Shown here piece by piece: positions 31,318 through 43,552 of a stretch of DNA of 64,000 nucleotides. Each line of letters begins with the position of its first letter. The stretch's first letter is position 1. The notes beneath the pieces are model-generated. The model was given only the letters and a program-made list of their open reading frames with translations, made no database searches and was not told the DNA's origin. The stretch comes from Megascapheus bottae (lineage: Eukaryota > Chordata > Mammalia > Rodentia > Geomyidae), in contig JANJXV010000006.1 in NCBI GenBank assembly GCA_024803745.1, forward strand, positions 45,051,001 through 45,115,000. Direction: 5' to 3'. The position numbers and the translations under genes were made by a program.

Positions 31318-33339
31318 AAGCAGTCCATTTTGGAGAATGTTGAAGTGATCCAATGTACATATATTTCTAGACATCTGCTGCAATTTCTTAAAAGAAAATT
31401 TGATTATATAAGTTGGGAGCTATGTTTATGTGTGTGTACATGTTTAGTTAACAGTGTTGGGGGAAATAAGAGTTAAAGGAATATGCCTTTAAAAGTAGAA
31501 TAGACATCAAATTTTTTATAACAAAGAAATAAGTGACTTGTTTTTCACCTTGATTCTATTTCACTCCTGACACACAGAACTGCTGAGCCCCAGGGTGTGT
31601 ATATGGCTAAAGGGGCACCAGAAGTCACTAGATCTAAATGGCACTCCATGGGATGCAATAAGACACTTCTATCAGCTCATATCAATGGGAAAAAGTAAGA
31701 TGCAAGACTAAGAAGAGAATCCAATATAGGTAGTACATGAAGCAGATATCATATCTTGAATTAGGCACTGGAAATTTGAGCCCTATTAAAATGCTAAAAC
31801 CAAATGAGGTAGAGCGACAGAGTCCATTGCTCTATTTACACTGATATTGGCTTGCACATACTTACTAGTAGCTTTAGTAGTAAAGGTAATAAGCAGGTCT
31901 AGATTTTTCATGCTTTGGAGTTTGGGAATAGCATCAATAATTGAAATCCACAGATAATATCAAATTTTAATTTTAGTCAGGATATTAAGCTGTTTCCTCC
32001 TCAATGAAGATTTTATTGCATTAGCTAACAAACAGCACAACTGGCTGTCTTGCATTTCAGCTCTTAGGGTTTTTTTTCTTTATACCTCTAGAGTTTTTGA
32101 ACAGATGTTATTGAGCCACTAAAAAACAAGAGTTGTGCATTGTCTCACCTTGTCCACTGTGACCAGCTACTGAGTGCATATTTGCAAGATGGATGACCAG
32201 TGCTGGTGTTGAAACAAAAGCACTACTTTTCATCCTCTCAGACTGCTTGCTTCATGAACACACAGCAGCAGCATTACAGGTTTAGTGAATATCTCTATTC
32301 CCAGAAAAGGAATACAAATACCTCATGAACAGGACTATTTTAAAATGTTACCTTTACAAACTAACATGTACTTAAATAACTGTGTTGTAGATGCCCTACA
32401 ACAAGAAAAAAATAGGACCAGAATTGATGCTATTCTGAATCACCTATGAATTTTATTTAAAATAAAGCTTAATAGGTTTGGGCCCAAGAATGTATTTTAA
32501 TAAGTATCTCTCCTCCCTTCACACATTCCCTCCCTCTCTCCTCTTACTCCTGTCCCAACTTCACACACACCAGTGATTCGGAAGTGGAAGACATATGACC
32601 CATACTTTAAAACAAAAACAAACAAAAACCTTAGTGCCCAAGGCATGAAGAAAATGTTTGGTCTCCTGGTTCCACAACCCCCAAATAGGTAAAATCTAAA
32701 TCAGCTCCTGACTTAAAGACCATGTTAAAGATCCAATTCCATTTCCTCTAAAGTGAGAAAAAATAGGAATGTTTGCTTATGTTATGTGTGTAGCTTTAAG
32801 GTGCAGAGGGCTGCTTAAGGGCAGAATTAGGTATATAGGACATTTTACGTACAAAACAGCAATACTGTCCAGCCAGAATATGATTCTGCCATGCTCTGAT
32901 CCAGGCAGAACAAACAGCTGCTGAGACCAAACCATGACAAGGGCTATTTTTGCCCGTGACATTGGAGAATTTATTCAAGAACAGTTTCCCTTTGTGCCAG
33001 GATTCCCACAGTACAGCTACAAAGGTTATTTAGTCCTTGGTTCATCTGTTGTTTAAATTTTCTCAAATACCTAAGATAAAGCTAATCATTCTTCCCAGGA
33101 TTATGGACTCCATAAACTCTGCTAGCTGGCAATGAAACCCCTCATCCCCTATTTCCTCTTGTCCCATATGCTTTGCAGTAATAATCCAAATTACTTCTCC
33201 TAAAGGTCACAAAGTTCACAAGAGACTTTATGAGGATTAAACAGTATAATGTCCATGAAAACATTCTGTAGAACATGCTAGATTTATTAAATAGTATGTA
33301 GCAGAAAGGATCAGAACTATGGAAGTCCAATCAAAGTAG
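31318..33339. other. unique DNA
   Basis: 2 kb with no recognised mobile element, exon or RNA gene. Short pyrimidine-rich stretch at about 32505-32555. Confidence 0.5.
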
Positions 33340-33452
33340 CCTCTCTCTCTCCCTCTCTTCTTCCTTCCCTCTCTCCCTCCCTCCCTCTCTCTCTCTCTCC
33401 CTCTCCCTCTCTCCACCTATCTCCTGGCCCCTTCTGTCTCTCTCTTCCCTTC
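33340..33452. repeat. (CT)n/(CCCT)n polypyrimidine tract
   Basis: Over 100 bp, nearly all C and T on the plus strand, mixed 'ctctctccctccctccctc' units. It may adopt a triplex under supercoiling. Confidence 0.95.
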
Positions 33453-33505
33453 TCCCTACTACTGGAAATTGAACCAATGCAAGTGTTCTACCTCAGGCCT
33501 TATGT
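33453..33505 (-). mobile_element. possible ID remnant
   Basis: 'actggaaattgaaccaatgc' and 'gtgttctacctcaggcc' weakly resemble a reverse ID element missing its middle. Confidence 0.3.
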
Positions 33506-34629
33506 TTCTTTTAATAGAGATGTGATCATGGGCTGTCCTTTTTACAAAGCTCTTCTGTGTGTTTGGCTCTCTAATCCCTAAGGTGGAGGTTTGTGTTATA
33601 CATGCAAGATTCCTAAGGACAGTAGCAGAGAAGTACTAAACCTAAGATTATTTTGTCTTCATTTCTGTTATACAGAGTTAGCAATATGATTAGTCCTGCC
33701 TTTCTCTGGTTTTGGCCCACTGTTCAAACTCTTAGACACTTTGTGGTTTGTGCTTTCAGGTTCTTCCATCAATTTAAGATTAAAAGTCTTGTGAAATATT
33801 AATGAAATAATGTATTAAAAGAAAAATGTTCCTATAATACCACAACATTTTAATGCCTCATTAAAATCATTAGCAATGCTAATATTAAAGGACTTACTTC
33901 ATATTTTAAGGGGGCAAAAAATAAATCATAATAAAATGTTAATATTACATCTGGAAACATATATTCTATAATATTTTTCTATATGGGCTCTACATAGTTT
34001 AAAGATGACACTCTAAGGTCATACTATTAAGTACATGTGATTAGGTTTTATCTGATTGAAATTCATATTCTATTATTTTATAATATTCATTAAATGCTGT
34101 GAATATTGTTTGTGTTTTTCATTTATGAGAAAAATATATGGTGTGCCTATCAACCAGCCAGAGCTCTCATGGAACTCAGGTTGCAAACAATGACATGCTT
34201 CACTGACCTGGATGACTTACAGAAGTCATTTATATTCAGCACTCTCATTTACACTATTTTTAAAAATGAGTAAGAGACATATATTAATAGCAAGAAACTG
34301 GTAGGATGATTGCATCACTACCCATCTCCAGACTTATTGCAACGCTTCATTTTCCATCAGCTGAACTGACATGGGAATGTAAATGTCGTATATAACAGTC
34401 ATACAAAATTTTACTACTGAAGTAACAAAGGCAAGTGTGACAGTTTCCTTCTCTTTGTTGACCAACTTTCAATTGGAAAGCATAGGGATGCAATACCAAG
34501 GCAAATTTCTGGCTAGCTTGTTGTTGAAGGTAATGCCTTTTGCCATTGACTGAGGTAAGTAGCAGAGAGATGTTCTCTGAAATAGATCTACAATCTCTGT
34601 GGTGAACGTACAGTGCAACGTTGGGCATT
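33506..34629. other. unique DNA
   Basis: No recognised repeat. A minus-strand open frame (34347-34628) has no identifiable family and no start context I can support. Confidence 0.5.
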
Positions 34630-34647
34630 CTTAAGAAATTTGGGCCA

Positions 34648-34851
34648 TGGGGCCGGGAGTTTGGCCTAGTGGTTAAAGTGCTTGCCTAGCATGCATGAAG
34701 ACCCGGGTTCGATTCCTCGGTACCACATACATAGAAAAAAGCCGGAAGTGGTGCTGAGGCTCAAGTGGTAGAGCTCTAGCCTTGAGAAAGTCCAAGGACA
34801 GTGCTCAGACCCTGAGCTCAAGCCCAGGACTGGCAAAAAAAAAAAAAAAGA
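34648..34851 (+). mobile_element. IDL-Geo SINE, near-consensus TTAAAG-subfamily copy
   Basis: A useful reference copy. The IDL unit has a pol III A-box-like 'tggcctagtggtt' and B-box-like 'gggttcgattcc'. A short A run joins the Geo unit, itself with A-box-like 'aggctcaagtggtag' and B-box-like 'gagctcaagccc'. The end is 'caggactggc' plus A tail. TSD 'aagaaatttgggcca' at 34633-34647 and 34852-34866; its last bases are the start of the next SINE, so this copy is the younger. Confidence 0.97.
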
Positions 34852-34860
34852 AAGAAATTT

Positions 34861-35056
34861 GGGCCAGGAGTTTGGTAGTGTGCTTGCCTAGCATGCACAA
34901 AGACCTGGGTTCAATTCCTCGGTACCACATACACAGGAAAAAGCTGGAAGTGTGCTGTGGTTCTGGTGGTAGAGCATTAGCCTTGAGAAAACCCAGGGAC
35001 AGTGTTCAGGCCCTGAGTTCAAGCCTTAGGACTGGCAAAAATAATACTAACAACAT
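34861..35056 (+). mobile_element. IDL-Geo SINE, older member of the tandem pair
   Basis: 'gggccaggagtttggtag' (short deletion in the A-box region) to 'ttaggactggcaaaaataa'. Its own TSD is 'cttaagaaatt' at 34630-34640 and 35057-35067, now split by the younger copy. Confidence 0.93.
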
Positions 35057-35199
35057 CTTAAGAAATTAGTTTCTAAGAATAATTTGGTGTTGTCATTTAG
35101 GCCCAGAAAAATATTAAAAATAAATAAGGTTGTAAGAGTATAGTGCTTATCTTATATGCACAGGTATGATGAACAGCACTGCAAAAAGACCATAAAAAT

Positions 35200-35270
35200 A
35201 ATAGCTAGGCACTGGTGGCCAGAGTTCAAGTCCAGAACCAGAACTAAAAATGAAAGGAAAAAAAGCCAAC
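35200..35270 (+). mobile_element. B1-Geo remnant with central deletion
   Basis: 'gctaggcactggtggc' (left start) runs straight into 'cagagttcaagtccagaac' (right end). Confidence 0.55.
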
Positions 35271-35284
35271 TGAAAAAAAATCAA

Positions 35285-35515
35285 AGCTGGGTGCAGTGGT
35301 TCATGCCTGTAATCCTAGCTACTCAGGAGGCTGAGATCTGAGGATTACAGTTCAAAGCCAGCCTAGACACATGAAAGTCCATGAGACTCATCCCCAATTA
35401 GCCATCAGAAAAATTAAAGTGGTGCCTTAAGCTGAAGAGCTCAGGGACAGTGTCCAGGCCCAGAGCTCAAGTTCTACCATCGACCAAACAAATAATAATA
35501 ATAAAAATAAATTAA
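35285..35515 (+). mobile_element. B1-Geo SINE
   Basis: 'agctgggtgcagtggttcat', 'tcctagctactcaggaggc', 'catccccaattagccatc', then a right half lacking its A-box segment ('ccttaagctgaagagctc'). Tail (AAT)-rich. Confidence 0.88.
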
Positions 35516-35554
35516 AATTAAAATAATAAAATAATTAGCAAAAGAAAAAATTCT

Positions 35555-35749
35555 TTTTTTTTTGCCAGTCCTGGGCTTGAGCTCAGGGCCTGAGCACTGT
35601 CCTTGGACTTTCTCAAGGTTAGAGCTCTACCACTTGAGCCTCAGCACCACTTCCAGCTTTTTTCTACATATGTGGTACCGAGGAATCAAACCCGGGTCTT
35701 CATGCATGCTAGGCAAGCACTTTAACCACTAGGCCAAACTCCCGGCCCC
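35555..35749 (-). mobile_element. IDL-Geo SINE, TTAAAG subfamily
   Basis: Contains 'gcactttaaccactaggcc', the complement of the subfamily mark. Ends 'aactcccggccc'. Perfect 16-bp TSD 'caaaagaaaaaattct' at 35539-35554 and 35750-35765. Confidence 0.96.
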
Positions 35750-35810
35750 CAAAAGAAAAAATTCTATCCATTAAAGAATTCTCATTCATTCCTAGATAAA
35801 ACCAGGTATT

Positions 35811-35925
35811 AGGGCTGGAAACATGGCTCAAGTGTTAGATAGTTAGCTATGAGCAAGTAAGACAAATAAGTAAGCACAAAGTCCTGAGTTCAAGCCTCAA
35901 TACTGGAAGTCATTTAATAAATAAA
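35811..35925 (+). mobile_element. solitary tRNA-like monomer (ID/Geo-like)
   Basis: 'agggctggaaacatggctc' then 'aagtgttagatagttagc', 'tcctgagttcaagcctc' and 'aatactgg' plus AAAT tail. It starts like an ID unit but its B-box-like part matches the Geo unit, so it could resemble the free ancestor of the right monomer. Confidence 0.6.
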
Positions 35926-37139
35926 TAAGCAAGCATCAGTCACTAGTCACATCCAATCTCTCAGCACAGCTATTTGGTATTTCATTGTATTGAAAACAAC
36001 TTGGTAGTGATGTGATTGGTAGTGATGTGATTTTTCACTTGGGTCTGATTTATCTCAGGATATCTATCATTTGAATGTTTCTTTACAAGTGAATATTAAC
36101 CATGGGTGTGCATATATATATTCCTATTAAAATATATCATGCAAATGTATATTATTTAAATATCAATAATTATCACTTAAATCATTACATGACTAAAAAT
36201 GAATGATCTTATTGGATATAAACAACTGAAGGAGTCAGGGATGGATGCTTTCAAAGGAAATGTGAATAAATTATTTGAAAACAGTAATATTATTTCACAT
36301 AGTACATAATATACCACAGATGTAGCTAATTTTCACATTAGCATTCTAAAATACAGTACTGACATTTTATAGTAGCATAGCTAAACCAAAGCACTAAAAA
36401 ATCCTAAATTATTGAAATCCAAAGATGTAAAGGTATGTGTTGTATATCAAAGAATTTAGTTTAGCTTTCTCAATTAAATTATCATTAGTTATATAGTCTA
36501 TTAAGGGTTAAAGAATCATATTTAAAGCATACACAAATGCCAAAGATGATAAAGCCATTAAAAAAATCCAGTTACATCTTCCTTAGCCATCCATCTCTTT
36601 AGAGAGCAAATTAAGTGTTCCAATCTAGTAAGCAACAAAAGAAATAGTCGACAAACGGTGAAATATGAACATCAATGGTAAGTTTTGAATTTACCCTATT
36701 TATCTTGAATGTAAGATCTTATGACCCACTAAAATTCAGTTCACAGTGTTTTATGAAAAATAATGGCTGAAATTGAATGTCTTAATTTACATTTAATGCA
36801 ATTAAGAATGGTTTAAATGATGACTGATGAAGAGCACACACAAATGTCAGTCAGTTTCATCAGAATAAATTGAAGTCAGTGTCAATGAATGCTCCACTGA
36901 TAAATCCCACTTTACATAAAATTAATAAAAATAAAGAAATATAATCCTTAACTAATTACAAAATGGTCTGGAATTTCCCTGAATTCATGGGAAAAACCTA
37001 TGTAACTGAGAAAGCTACAATGTTGTCTGGAAATTGTTGGGTATTTTTAATGTTAAATAATATCTTAAGTGACTCTATCAGAAACAGTTCCATAGAATCA
37101 AAGGATAAAATCTCCCACATTAAGTTCTATAATATTCAT
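35926..37139. other. unique A+T-rich DNA
   Basis: Nothing recognisable apart from an imperfect direct repeat, 'ggtagtgatgtgatt', near 36003-36032. Confidence 0.5.
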
Positions 37140-37422
37140 GATGAAGGGCAAAAGGAGAAAAAGAAATATGGTAGAGGATGAAGAAAAATGAGGAAGAAAA
37201 ATGAACTATGAGCAGGAGGAGAGAAAGGTAGGGGAGAAAGAAAAAGACAAAAAGAAAGAGGGAGAAAAAGAAAAAAAGAGTTTTAAGTATTGTTTTTAAA
37301 AAGAAAGAAAGAGAGAAAGAGGGAGGAAGGGAAGAAGGGAGGGGGAAGGAAGGAAGGGAAGGAAGGGAGGGAAGGGAGAGAGGGAAGGAGGGAGAGAAGG
37401 AGGGAGGGAAGGAAGAAAGAAG
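37140..37422. repeat. purine-rich tract with 125 uninterrupted purines
   Basis: From 37298 to 37422 every base on the plus strand is A or G, in GAAA/GGAA/GGGA units. The preceding 150 bp are also purine-rich. Triplex-prone. Confidence 0.95.
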
Positions 37423-38109
37423 CTGAAATTACATTTGCAGAATAAATACACTTGGCAGAAATCTTTTCAGGTTACCACACTCATGTTTCCACAGCCAGTC
37501 CCAAGCACAATTCTGGGTTCACATCTCGCTTTATAAACTGCCTAAAGTTTTGCTGCAAATGATTCATTCTCTCATTGAATGCTTTGATGTCATGCTACAA
37601 AGACTATACTCTGGTTAGATTGTTAGTTTGCAGAGAGCACTCTTCCTCCCTGGTAGACCCTGAAGCTTTGTGGATTGGAGCAGATGTTGCTGCTTTTGAA
37701 GTTAATAGAAACTTTATGGACCATTTTTCTCTTTCTAGTCCAGGAGCAAATGTCAACTGTAGTTGTATTCAAAACCTGAATTCTTGGCTCAAGTACTAAT
37801 TGCTGTTAATGTGTTAAAATCCCAATTCTCAGGGAAAGGGAGAAAGTGTTTCTCAAATGGAGGAAACTGCATTAATATTTCCATTCTTAGTGTCTGGATA
37901 AAAAAAATAAGTTAGGCTTCTGAGCCACATAATATGCGAGCAATCATGAAAGGCCTAAAATATAAGTTTCTCTAGGTTTGTTGCTTAGGGTATTTGGGGT
38001 GAAATGAATGTTGAAACTCCAAAGAATATGAAAACCTGTTCAGAAAGATAGACTAGAAGTGAGATGAGAAGGTTCAATTTATAAACCTGTCTTATCAAGA
38101 ACAATTGAT
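37423..38109. other. unique DNA
   Basis: No repeat family. A 74-residue open frame at 37575-37799 has no recognisable domain and reads as chance. Confidence 0.5.
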
Positions 38110-38285
38110 CATATTACTCTTTGTATAGCACTTTAGAACTAACAATCATTCCCATTATGGCATGTACTACTTTTTAATATTATTCTACCTGTTTCAAAGA
38201 TGAGTGAAGCATTCAAAAATTAAAAGACACAGGAAGTAGCGATGCTGAGGTTCAAATTCAGGTCTTTTCATTCTATATATTCTGT
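38110..38285 (-). mobile_element. MIR SINE
   Basis: Reverse MIR order: 'tattctacctgtttcaaaga', 'ttaaaagacacaggaagtag' and 'tgaggttcaaattcaggtc'. Old and diverged. Confidence 0.55.
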
Positions 38286-38469
38286 TGGATTTGTTCACCT
38301 ATGTTTGCTCTGGCTCTGTGAGCAGCTAACAGAAAAGTATTTTTATTTTATTTCATATAGTGAATATCTAACCCAATTGGAACTCCTAATAGTATGAAGT
38401 GCAGACATTTTCCAGTGGCAATTTGTACCTAACCATTTCCTAATAGTCCAGCATAAATAAAGATAATGA

Positions 38470-38720
38470 GTGAATGAAGATAAGACTTGGCACTAGTGCC
38501 TACACCTGTAATCTTACCCACTTTGGAGGCTGAGACATGGAAGAGTGTGGTTGAAAGCCAGGCAGGTCAGAAAAGTCCACAAGACACCATCTTCAAAACG
38601 ACCAGCAAAAAATGAGGGCTAGGGATGTGATGATTCAAGTGATAGAATGCCCCCCAAAAAGACAAGTAAATGCAAGGGCTTGAGTTTAAGCCCCAATACT
38701 GGCGGGGGGTGGGGGGAGAA
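38470..38720 (+). mobile_element. archaic B1-Geo copy with an ID-like right unit
   Basis: Left half 'cacctgtaatcttacccac'. The right half begins 'gagggctagggatgtgatg', an ID-style start, then 'attcaagtgatagaatgcc' and 'ttgagtttaagccccaata'. It looks intermediate between an ID unit and the usual right half. Ends in a G-rich run (38700-38716). Confidence 0.65.
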
Positions 38721-38739
38721 AGGAAAAAAGAAATGATCC

Positions 38740-38835
38740 TTCATTCCTTTCTTCCTTCTTTTTCTCTCTACTTCCTTCCTCCCTCCCATGGTGCTTGCCT
38801 TTCCTTTCTTTTTTATTATTACTATTATTATTATG
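38740..38835. repeat. polypyrimidine run and (TTA)n
   Basis: C/T-rich sequence (38738-38812) ends in 'ttattattactattattatt'. It forms the T-rich tail side of the reverse SINE that follows. Confidence 0.85.
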
Positions 38836-39072
38836 CCAATCCTGGGTTTGGACTCAGGGCCTCAGTGCTGCCTCTTAGCTTCTGCAGCTTAAAGCTAGTA
38901 GTACTCTACCACTAGAGCTACAGCTCTGCTTCTAGCTTTTTCTTTTGGATGATTAGTTGAAGATAAGAGTCTCATGAACTTTCCTGCCTAGGATGGCTTT
39001 TTGAACTAGGTTTCTTAGATCTCAACTTCTTGAATAGCTAGGATTATAGGTGTGAGCCATTGGTGCCTGGCT
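38836..39072 (-). mobile_element. B1-Geo SINE
   Basis: 'cctgggtttggactcagggc', 'gattagttgaagataagag', 'gaatagctaggattatagg' and the end 'tggtgcctggct'. Confidence 0.88.
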
Positions 39073-39310
39073 TCTTTATTATTTTTAGGTAGCTGTACAA
39101 ATGATTTTAATTCAACATGTCATGAGTGCTATGCGTTTTGACCAATGTCACTCCTTCTATCTTTCTCGTCCATCTGTTCCAACCCCACTCATCCTCTTAA
39201 GATAGATTGAATATTATGACTATCCTCACCCACCTTTCCCCTCTCCATTCAGACAAAACCAAACTTAGTAACACTGTATTAGGAGGTAGTCAATCATCCC
39301 AGTACTGAAA
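39073..39310 (-). mobile_element. possible L1 3' UTR fragment, reverse
   Basis: 'taggtagctgtacaaatg' and the C/T-rich 'cacctttcccctctccattc' resemble the reverse 3' UTRs at 12895-13125 and 52479-52960, but only loosely. Confidence 0.4.
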
Positions 39311-39404
39311 AGTTGCCTACTAAGAAATATCTTCCCCTCTATCATAGCATATTATCTCTCATTTCAGAAACTTTTGTATCAAGACAAAGTTTTGTGAGGC
39401 AAGG

Positions 39405-39492
39405 GTTATTTATTTACAGTGTTAGGGATCAAATCCTGGGCTTCCTGAATGCTAGACAAGTGATGGACCACAGAGGTACATCCCTAGCCCTA
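39405..39492 (-). mobile_element. ID element
   Basis: Reverse ID text: 'gtgttagggatcaaatcctg', 'gaatgctagacaagtgatgg' and 'acagaggtacatccctagcc', preceded by T/A-rich tail DNA. Confidence 0.72.
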
Positions 39493-39701
39493 GGCAGTTT
39501 CTTAGTCAACTTCATTAAGCAATTCCTTTCAGTTAATTGATATTTACTTGACCAAAATACCAATTAGCAATTAAGTTTTCATTAACTATTAATATTTGAT
39601 ATTTTCATTGTGCATCTCCCATTAGATCCATATGCCCACTAAAGTAATGTATAACAGGGTCTCTATAGTTCCAAGGCTCTCTAGTCCCTTCCTTCCTTTT
39701 T

Positions 39702-39894
39702 TTTTTTTTGCCAGTCCTGGGCTTGAGCTCAGGGCCTGAGCACTGCCCTTGGACTTTCTCAAGGCTAGAGCTCTGCCACTTGAGCCTCAGCACCACTTCC
39801 AGCTTTTTTCTATGTATGTGGTACCGAGGAATCGAACCCGGGTCTTCATGCATGCTAGGCAAGCACTTTAACCACTAGGCCAAACTCCTGGTCC
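39702..39894 (-). mobile_element. IDL-Geo SINE, TTAAAG subfamily
   Basis: 'gcactttaaccactaggcc' present. Perfect 16-bp TSD 'cccttccttccttttt' at 39686-39701 and 39895-39910. Confidence 0.96.
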
Positions 39895-39910
39895 CCCTTC
39901 CTTCCTTTTT

Positions 39911-42599
39911 ATAGATCAAACATATACTGCACAATTGAACATGGTGCCACAGAGACACTATGTAAGTGTATCTCTGTCCTTAAAGATGTTATCATCAAAA
40001 GCCCCTTTCTGACTAGGACAGAGATGTTTTCAGTTCTTTTACCTAGCCACCCACAGTGAGATCTTGAGACTAAACCAAGCACAAAATACGGAATATGTGC
40101 TAATCAACTGCGAGATTCTCTTTGAAAGAGTACGTTTTTCAGCACATTACCACAACATTCATAGCCCCTACTCAATACAGAATTTACAAGCTATTTAAAT
40201 GTATCTCTGCAGAAAGGACTCATGGTGGAATCAAATATACAGCTTATCCCAAGTAGTTAACTGACAGATCTTCCCCCACAATCTTCCTCCTTTCCACAGT
40301 CTAAGGGACAGTTCTGCTTTCAAGCACCAAAGCTCACAAGTTTTGTAGGAAGGGGATAAAGACTATGAATGCTTACTTCAAGTACTTTCATCAGAACTTA
40401 CTCGGGTCTACAAAGCATCAAACACATTATCCCTCTCCTTCCTCATACTACTGTCCATACCTCTCTGAGCAGCATTTAAAGAGGGTTATGGAAAGACATT
40501 ATAACACTGCTCTAACTGGCTCCACGTTCACATCTGGCACCATAGGCAATTTTCTGAAAGACAGAGCTAATGTCCCTCAGTGCTTGTTTCTTCCTACCGA
40601 TTCCCTACCCCATCATAGATAAGAAGTCATTTTGAAAGAGTTACTTTTCAAATGAGTTAAATTCAGTTCTATGTGGGCAGCAAATTCTGTTTAGTAAACT
40701 TGGTTTATGATCTCACCTCTTCCTTTTCCCCAAATTCCTGATGATACATCACATATGGCGCCAGCAGCCTAGAGGGAGAAGATCAGACATTTTAGATATT
40801 CGGTGGGGGTGACATATAATCCAATAAACAGTGTAGGTTTTTATGTACATTTTTTCTTTTGGCTTTAAGGAATCATTATTCAATATATTTCTCATATTGA
40901 AGAATCGAAGGCTAATGCTTTGACTTGATTTTTTTTTCTACCGGTATAAATAGTATGGACACAGTAAAAGTACTTGAGAGAGCCTAATGAACCATTTCTT
41001 ACACCCCATTACCTTTAGTCTGATATGACAGAGAGAGCAGGCACTAATTATCCTCTTTCACAGACAGTGGCATAGATCTACAGTAGGTCTTAAAGCAGGA
41101 CTTCCATACACCTTAATGCTTCCTTGAAGAATATATTCATATTTTACTCTTGTTGCAATTTTAAGTTACCTTCCTACTTTTTCTAAACACTAAGAACATA
41201 CAGTTAATAGTTCTTAACTTCTAGAGACTAAGCATAAAATTATAACACACTTTTTTAAATATAAAAAAATCATACTTAACCAAAGCATACATCCATGGGA
41301 AAATGGCCTAAAAGTGCACTTAAGAAATTAAACATTCATATACATAACTTTTTTCCCTCTGAGACATATAAATGACTTGCTACATAGTCCTTTACTCATG
41401 ATATATTATGTATATATATTGTAGAATTTCATCTGATGTAATGAATGTTTTCTTCCAGTATTATACCACTCTAACTTATAAAATAAATATCTTTGTAGTT
41501 TCTGAAAGAAAAAAAATCAAAGGAGCAACTGTGACACTTGAATCAGAGTTGAGACAGTGAGAAAAAAAGGAAGACCTTTACAGTTAGAGAATTTAGTAAT
41601 CTAGAAAATGGCAGATTGTCTAAGATTTATGAAGGCTCTATTAAGGATAGCAAACTATTCTGTCATTAATACTTAAATATCCTACTGCATTATACATTAA
41701 ATATTTTGGGAAATATTTAATTGGTATCAGGGAAGATCTTTCTTACATAGCAGAAAAAGACTCAAGAGCAGGGAACAGATCTTAGGGTAGACAGTCGAAT
41801 CAAAATAACCATGAAACATCAAATAGGTTGCAGCTGTGCTCAGCTGTGCCCAAACTATTGAAGCCTTCAGAGAGCCAGGCAGGAGCCCTTGATACAGTTG
41901 AGAGCAGCTTGTTTAGTCCAGGGTAGATATTACGGTGTTTTTCTGTGTATCATAAAATTGAAACACTTGGGGACACACTTCTCTATTGAAAAATGCTTTC
42001 TTGGGAAAGCTGCTTCTCTATTCCTGGTTTGTTCTTGCTGGTGAACTAGGAGTTGTCTCATGTATATGGAAGCATGAAGAGAGAACAAGGCTTCCAAGTG
42101 TTTGCACTACTCATATCTTGATATCATAGTTAAGGAAAAAAGGGGCCTAAAAAGCACATAGTCTATAAAACCCCTGATCCCAAGGATGATGAGGTAGCAA
42201 AGCTCCTATCTATGGTTCTATGAGGATTCAGGCTACATTGTTAGGCAGTTGTACCAAGTCTAAGTAGACCTCGTAGATGCAGTCTTCCTGATACCTACAG
42301 ACCCCACTGTTCTTTTCCTATATTACATATACTTTGTGACAAGACTATCAGTGTATAAATCCGTGTGACAAGACACATCCTCCTCTTTCTTCTATAAGAT
42401 GTGCTTTCTCTTTGTTCATTCCCTATTCCTTCCAATCTCCTGAGAACCTTGGCTTTGCTAGCTTCTATTTTTGTCTTTTCTTTCTGGTGTATTAACCTAA
42501 ACCTACATCTTTTATCCCCTTCAAATCCAACACTTCCTTCAGATCCTCTTATTCTGTTTCATTTAGCATTAAATACTTCCAAATAAACACTTTATGCTC
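39911..42599. other. unique DNA
   Basis: 2.7 kb with no confident repeat. 41030-41110 has faint reverse-MIR character. No exon found. Confidence 0.45.
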
Positions 42600-42828
42600 A
42601 TTTTCTGTCTCTTGGGACATGAACTTAGGGCTGAGGTACTAACCCTAAAATTTTTTGCCTAAGACCAGTGCTCTACCACTTAAGCTATAGCTCCACTTCT
42701 GGTTTTTTAGTGATTAAATGAAGTGAAAAGTTTTATGGACTTTCCTGCTGGCTTCAAACTGCAATCTTCAGATCTCAGACTCCTGAATAGCTAGGATCAC
42801 AGGCATGAACCACTAGCACCCAGCTAAT
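42600..42828 (-). mobile_element. B1-Geo SINE, degraded
   Basis: 'gggacatgaacttagggctg', 'tgctctaccacttaagctat', 'gctggcttcaaactgcaat' and 'gaatagctaggatcacagg'. Confidence 0.78.
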
Positions 42829-42934
42829 ACTCATTCTCACTATCACCACCATCAAGGCTTTTGCTCAAGCATCAGCCCTGGCTTTTCTTGATTTCCCCCA
42901 ACAACATGCTACCATTAGGCAGGCAAGTGCTGGG

Positions 42935-43310
42935 GAAGATTAAGAAAATAGTAGTCTCTTATCCTGATGGAACAAAATAGCAAAGACTGAGTAGTTTATA
43001 AAGAAAAGAAATTATTTCTTAAAGTTCTGGAGGCTAGGAAGTCTAGAGCCAGAGAAAAGGCAGCCTTTATATGACAACTTTCCATACCAGAGACAGAAGG
43101 ACAAGAGCAAGTGAGCTAGAGACTGACCTAGCTTTTGTAACAAACGAATCCATTCCCTTAGTAATCATATTAATCCATTCAGGTGGCAGATTCCTCAAGC
43201 ATAATCATCTCTTACAGGACATCTTTCCAACACTATAATATTAGAAATCAGATTTCCTAAAAGTAATATTGAGGGGCATATTCAAATAATAACATGGGGT
43301 CATAAGAACA
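42935..43310 (+). mobile_element. ancient mammalian interspersed repeat, copy 1
   Basis: 'gactgagtagtttataaag' and 'agttctggaggctaggaagt' match a repeat common in mammals whose name I cannot fix. 55985-56402 is a second, better copy with the same order of motifs. Confidence 0.5.
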
Positions 43311-43552
43311 AGTTTACATTGTAGCATAGTTTAAATATGAGATCATTTAAATAATTTCCTGTTATTTCTGCTTGTTCATGCTTCCACCATATGAACATAC
43401 CCCTTCTTACCACACTTACCCCTATCCCCCTTTATTCCATCTCCAAATTATTATTCATTTCTTCTCAAGTTACTTTCGCTATGTCTTTGTTATTTCCTTC
43501 CAACCCATTTCCTTGAGGCCTAAAGAAGCTTGAAGATGCTAAATCATGGTAT

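Noticed and set aside
34665..34725. A genuine tRNA-Ala gene
   Set aside because: The tRNA-like part is the left monomer of a dimeric SINE with A tail and TSD, repeated about 30 times in the window.
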